From NCBI GenBank assembly GCA_012031965.1, contig JAAUSC010000032.1:1-46790 (forward strand): a stretch of DNA of 46,790 bases, read 5' to 3'. The stretch is from Scytonema sp. RU_4_4. GTDB taxonomy: Bacteria; Cyanobacteriota; Cyanobacteriia; Cyanobacteriales; Nostocaceae. A model generated the notes under the pieces. That model did not search any database. It was not told where the DNA came from and saw only the letters and a program-made list of their open reading frames with translations. A program made the translations under genes and the position numbers. Position 1 is the stretch's first letter. Every line of letters starts with the position of its first letter. Below, one piece after another: positions 44,528-46,790 of this stretch.

Positions 44528-45472
44528 AACAAATGATCAACAACTTTTGGGAGTTAGCAAAAGTCGTCGTTCCCGGTGCTAAAGTTATCCTGACTTGTCG
44601 CACCGAACATTTTCCAGAAGCAAAAGAAGGACGTGCTTTACTCAACGCGGAATTGCAAGCTTCTACCGCCAACCTGACAGGTGAAACGCCCCAGTTTGAA
44701 GTGCTGGAATTAGAAAAATTCAACGACGAGCAAATCCGGCAGGTGTTGTCATTCCAAGCTGAATCTACCACAGTTGACCATGTGATGGACAATCCACAAC
44801 TGTTGGACTTGGCACGTCGTCCGGTAATGACTGAGTTAATTTTAGAAGCATTGCCAGATATTGAAGCAGGTAAGCCAGTGGATATGTCGCGAGTTTACCT
44901 GTATGCGGTGCGGCGGAAGATGGAACGAGACATCAAAGCAGAGCGAACTTTTACTTCTTTAGCAGATAAGCTTTACTTTTTATCTGAACTTTCTTGGGAG
45001 ATGCTATCTACTGACCAGATGAGTTTAAATTATCGCCTTTTTCCCGATAGAATTCGTCGCTTGTTTGGTGATGTTGTTCAGGAAGAGAAAGATTTAGACC
45101 ACTGGCATTATGACATGATGGGGCAAACGATGCTGATTCGTAATGCTGATGGTGATTATACTCCGGCGCATCGTTCGCTGTTAGAGTTTTTTGTCGCTTA
45201 TAAGTTTGCGGCCCAGTTGGGGGCGTTGGCTGATGATTTTATTGAATTGGCGCAGGGGCAGTCTCATATAAATAATCATGCAGCACCAGTTGATGACACT
45301 TGGTCATCTTATTTTCGTCGCCAGGTGGATGAGGTGGGGGGAATTTTGTCAAGTGCCCCACTCAGGAGATTTGCAAGTGAGTCGTTGGAGAAGTTGAGGG
45401 AGAGTTTTGGGCGATCGCCTTTAACAAAAGCGGTGATGGATTTGCTTTTGCCGATGCTTACACCAATCTCAC

Positions 45473-45501
45473 GTAGGGGCACGGCAATGCCGTGCCCCTA
45501 C
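45473..45501. repeat. 29-base palindrome inside the NACHT-WD40 gene
   Basis: GTAGGGGCACGGCA and its exact complement flank a single central A. The reading frame runs through it, encoding [11 protein letters not shown] between the ATPase and pentapeptide regions. The same GGGGCACGGCA palindrome family is widespread between genes in cyanobacteria. Confidence 0.78.
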
Positions 45502-45719
45502 CCATTGTTGCAGATTCTTGAGGCGACACGTGGTAAAACAGAAGCCGAAGTGGGTTATGTTGGGGGAAATGCGGCGACGCTAATGCTGAAGGTTGATAAG
45601 GCGGCGTTGGAAGGTAAAGATCTCAGCTGCACTGTGATTAAAGGTGCTGATTTTACTAATGCCAGCCTACGTAATATTAATTTTGCGCAAGCTAATTTAA
45701 GTCATCCTCGCTTTACAGA

Positions 45720-46470
45720 AGTTTTCGGTTTTGTTCTAGCAGTAGCGTATAGTCCAGATGGTCAACATTTCGCTACTGGCGAAGCAGACGGTGGAATTCG
45801 GTTATGGCATGCCACTGGTAAACAGATTCTTAGCTTTAAAGAACACACTTCTTGGGTTAGTTCAGTAACTTTTAGTCCTGATGGCAAGTTCTTAGCCAGT
45901 GGTAGCCATGATAATGCAGTAAAAATATGGGATGTCTGTAGTGGAAAGTGTCTCAAAACTTTGACAGGACACACTAGAGTAGTACGTTCAGTAGATATTT
46001 CTTTAGACGGTAAAACCCTTGCTAGTGGTAGTGATGATTCTACAGTAAAAATCTGGAATATCCAAACTGGAAAATGTTTAAAAACTCTACAAGGACATAC
46101 CGAATGGGTATGGGCAGTTGTGATTAACTCTGATGGTAAAACTTTAGCTAGTGGTAGCAGTGACGCAACCGTTAAGATATGGGATATTCAAACCGGAGAA
46201 TGTTTGAAAACCTTACATGGACATACTAACGGAATAACATCATTAACTATTAGTCCAGACGGTAGAACTTTAGCTAGTGGTAGCGGTGATGAAACAATAA
46301 GACTTTGGGATGTCTATTCCAAGGAGTGCATCAAAATCTTACACGGTCATACTAATCGAGTACAGTCAGTCACTTTTCTCTCCGATAGTAAAACCCTAGT
46401 TAGTGGTAGCTATGATGACACAATAAAGCTTTGGGATGTTAACACGGGTGAGTGCCTAAAAACTCTGATA
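45720..46470 (+). repeat. WD40-coding tandem repeat, about 126-base period
   Basis: Six units coding for one WD40 blade each follow in tandem, with the best copies between 45840 and 46460. Recurrent DNA words are GGTAAAACTTTAGCTAGTGG and AAAACTTT..GGACATAC. High similarity between units makes copy number changes by recombination likely. Confidence 0.75.
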
Positions 46471-46620
46471 GATAGACCCTATGAGGGCATGAATATCACA
46501 GGTGTTAAAGGCTTAACAGATGCCGAAATCACCACCCTTAAAGCATTAGGCGCAGTGGAAGAAGGGGAAATGTAAAATTAAAATATTCACACAATCTGAA
46601 AACGCAACTAGCCAAAAAAC

Positions 46621-46758
46621 AATGACAACGAAAGAAAGTCTCAAACAAGAAATAGACAAGCTTAGTGAAGAACAATTTCAACTTGTAGCTGATTTTATTG
46701 ATTTTATCAAATTCTGTACTCAAAAAATGATACAAATTCCAAAAAAAGACTTAGCGTA
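46621..46758 (+). CDS. small antitoxin-like protein (DUF2281-type start)
   Basis: This 45-residue ORF begins MTTKESLKQEIDKLSEEQFQ and continues LVADFIDFIKF. The pattern of a short N-terminal helix, a glutamate-rich turn and an (L/V)xDFIxFIK helix is characteristic of cyanobacterial DUF2281-like antitoxins that precede a PIN or RelE-type toxin. The C-terminus (MIQIPKKDLA) is short, so it may be truncated. The window ends 32 bases after its stop, so the toxin gene, if any, lies outside. No clear ribosome-binding site is present. It follows the NACHT-WD40 gene by 45 bases. Confidence 0.5.
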
Positions 46759-46790
46759 ATTTTACGGTGCATTAAAAACAACTCAACCCT

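Larger units (their letters stand above)
43076..46575 (+). pseudogene. NACHT-WD40 protein with N-terminal helical and nuclease-like regions, disrupted by a repeat
   Basis: Two frames together encode about 1160 residues. Residues 1-150 are a helical NACHT N-terminal domain. About 200-320 may be a PD-(D/E)XK- or Mrr-like region (ENRHLDCYTFDEL, RYDRILIRGI), which is an inference. The NACHT ATPase has Walker A ILGEFGTGKTWF (Lys386) and Walker [12 protein letters not shown] (Asp464). Then a dispersed repeat at 44492-44527 throws the frame. The next frame resumes at [13 protein letters not shown] and continues through the sensor region ([10 protein letters not shown]), a pentapeptide-like patch ([18 protein letters not shown]) and six WD40 repeats (GHTxx[16 protein letters not shown]), ending in a conserved [20 protein letters not shown] tail. 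Two more palindromes sit in frame. It belongs to the STAND family, whose bacterial members include anti-phage sensors; this copy is probably inactive. Confidence 0.85.

Overview
The window looks like chromosomal DNA from a filamentous, Nostocales-type cyanobacterium. The evidence is a PsbQ (CyanoQ) photosystem II lipoprotein, a HemJ protoporphyrinogen oxidase, about twenty HIP1 octamers (GCGATCGC), AAA-like/CHASE2 and vMAP-type signalling proteins of cyanobacterial style, and many short palindromic repeats. The species cannot be named from the sequence alone.

Layout. (1) 1-11160 is a mixed housekeeping and accessory stretch: Dps, an AraC regulator, a DCC thiol-oxidoreductase, a PepSY remnant, PsbQ, a FAD oxidoreductase, an alpha/beta-hydrolase fold protein, HemJ, a DUF928-like stub and a frameshifted AAA-like/CHASE2 sensor. 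Two MITE-like elements with the same terminal repeats lie here. (2) 11967-32905 is one large exopolysaccharide locus, all on the plus strand. It holds a methyltransferase, a GH10 xylanase with a Tat-like leader, a WecG-type transferase, the initiating sugar phosphotransferase, a Wzz/BY-kinase, an acetyltransferase, five further glycosyltransferases, a Wzy polymerase, an oxidoreductase/epimerase pair, a broken acyltransferase and a Wzx flippase. Together these describe a Wzx/Wzy-dependent pathway: assembly on undecaprenyl phosphate, flipping, polymerisation and chain-length control. No Wza-like exporter is in the window. (3) 32906-37790 holds a structured RNA element resembling an IS200/IS605-type omega RNA without its nuclease gene, a frameshifted HTH-AAA-GGDEF protein and an intact AAA-like membrane protein. 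(4) 37787-42899 holds the most unusual gene, a four-EF-hand calmodulin-like domain joined to an Erv1/ALR-like sulfhydryl oxidase domain. It is divergent from a guanidino-modifying (PAD/agmatine deiminase superfamily) enzyme, and an O-methyltransferase follows. (5) 43076-end is a NACHT-WD40 gene with a possible nuclease-like N-terminal region, interrupted by three short repeats, followed by a small antitoxin-like ORF.

A recurring theme is gene decay linked to short repeats and to HIP1 sites: a one-base loss beside a HIP1 in the CHASE2 gene, an internal deletion joined at a HIP1 in the acyltransferase, and a dispersed repeat that breaks the NACHT Walker B region. Some single-base frameshifts could be assembly errors. 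All family assignments come from reading motifs in the translated sequence; no database search was possible.
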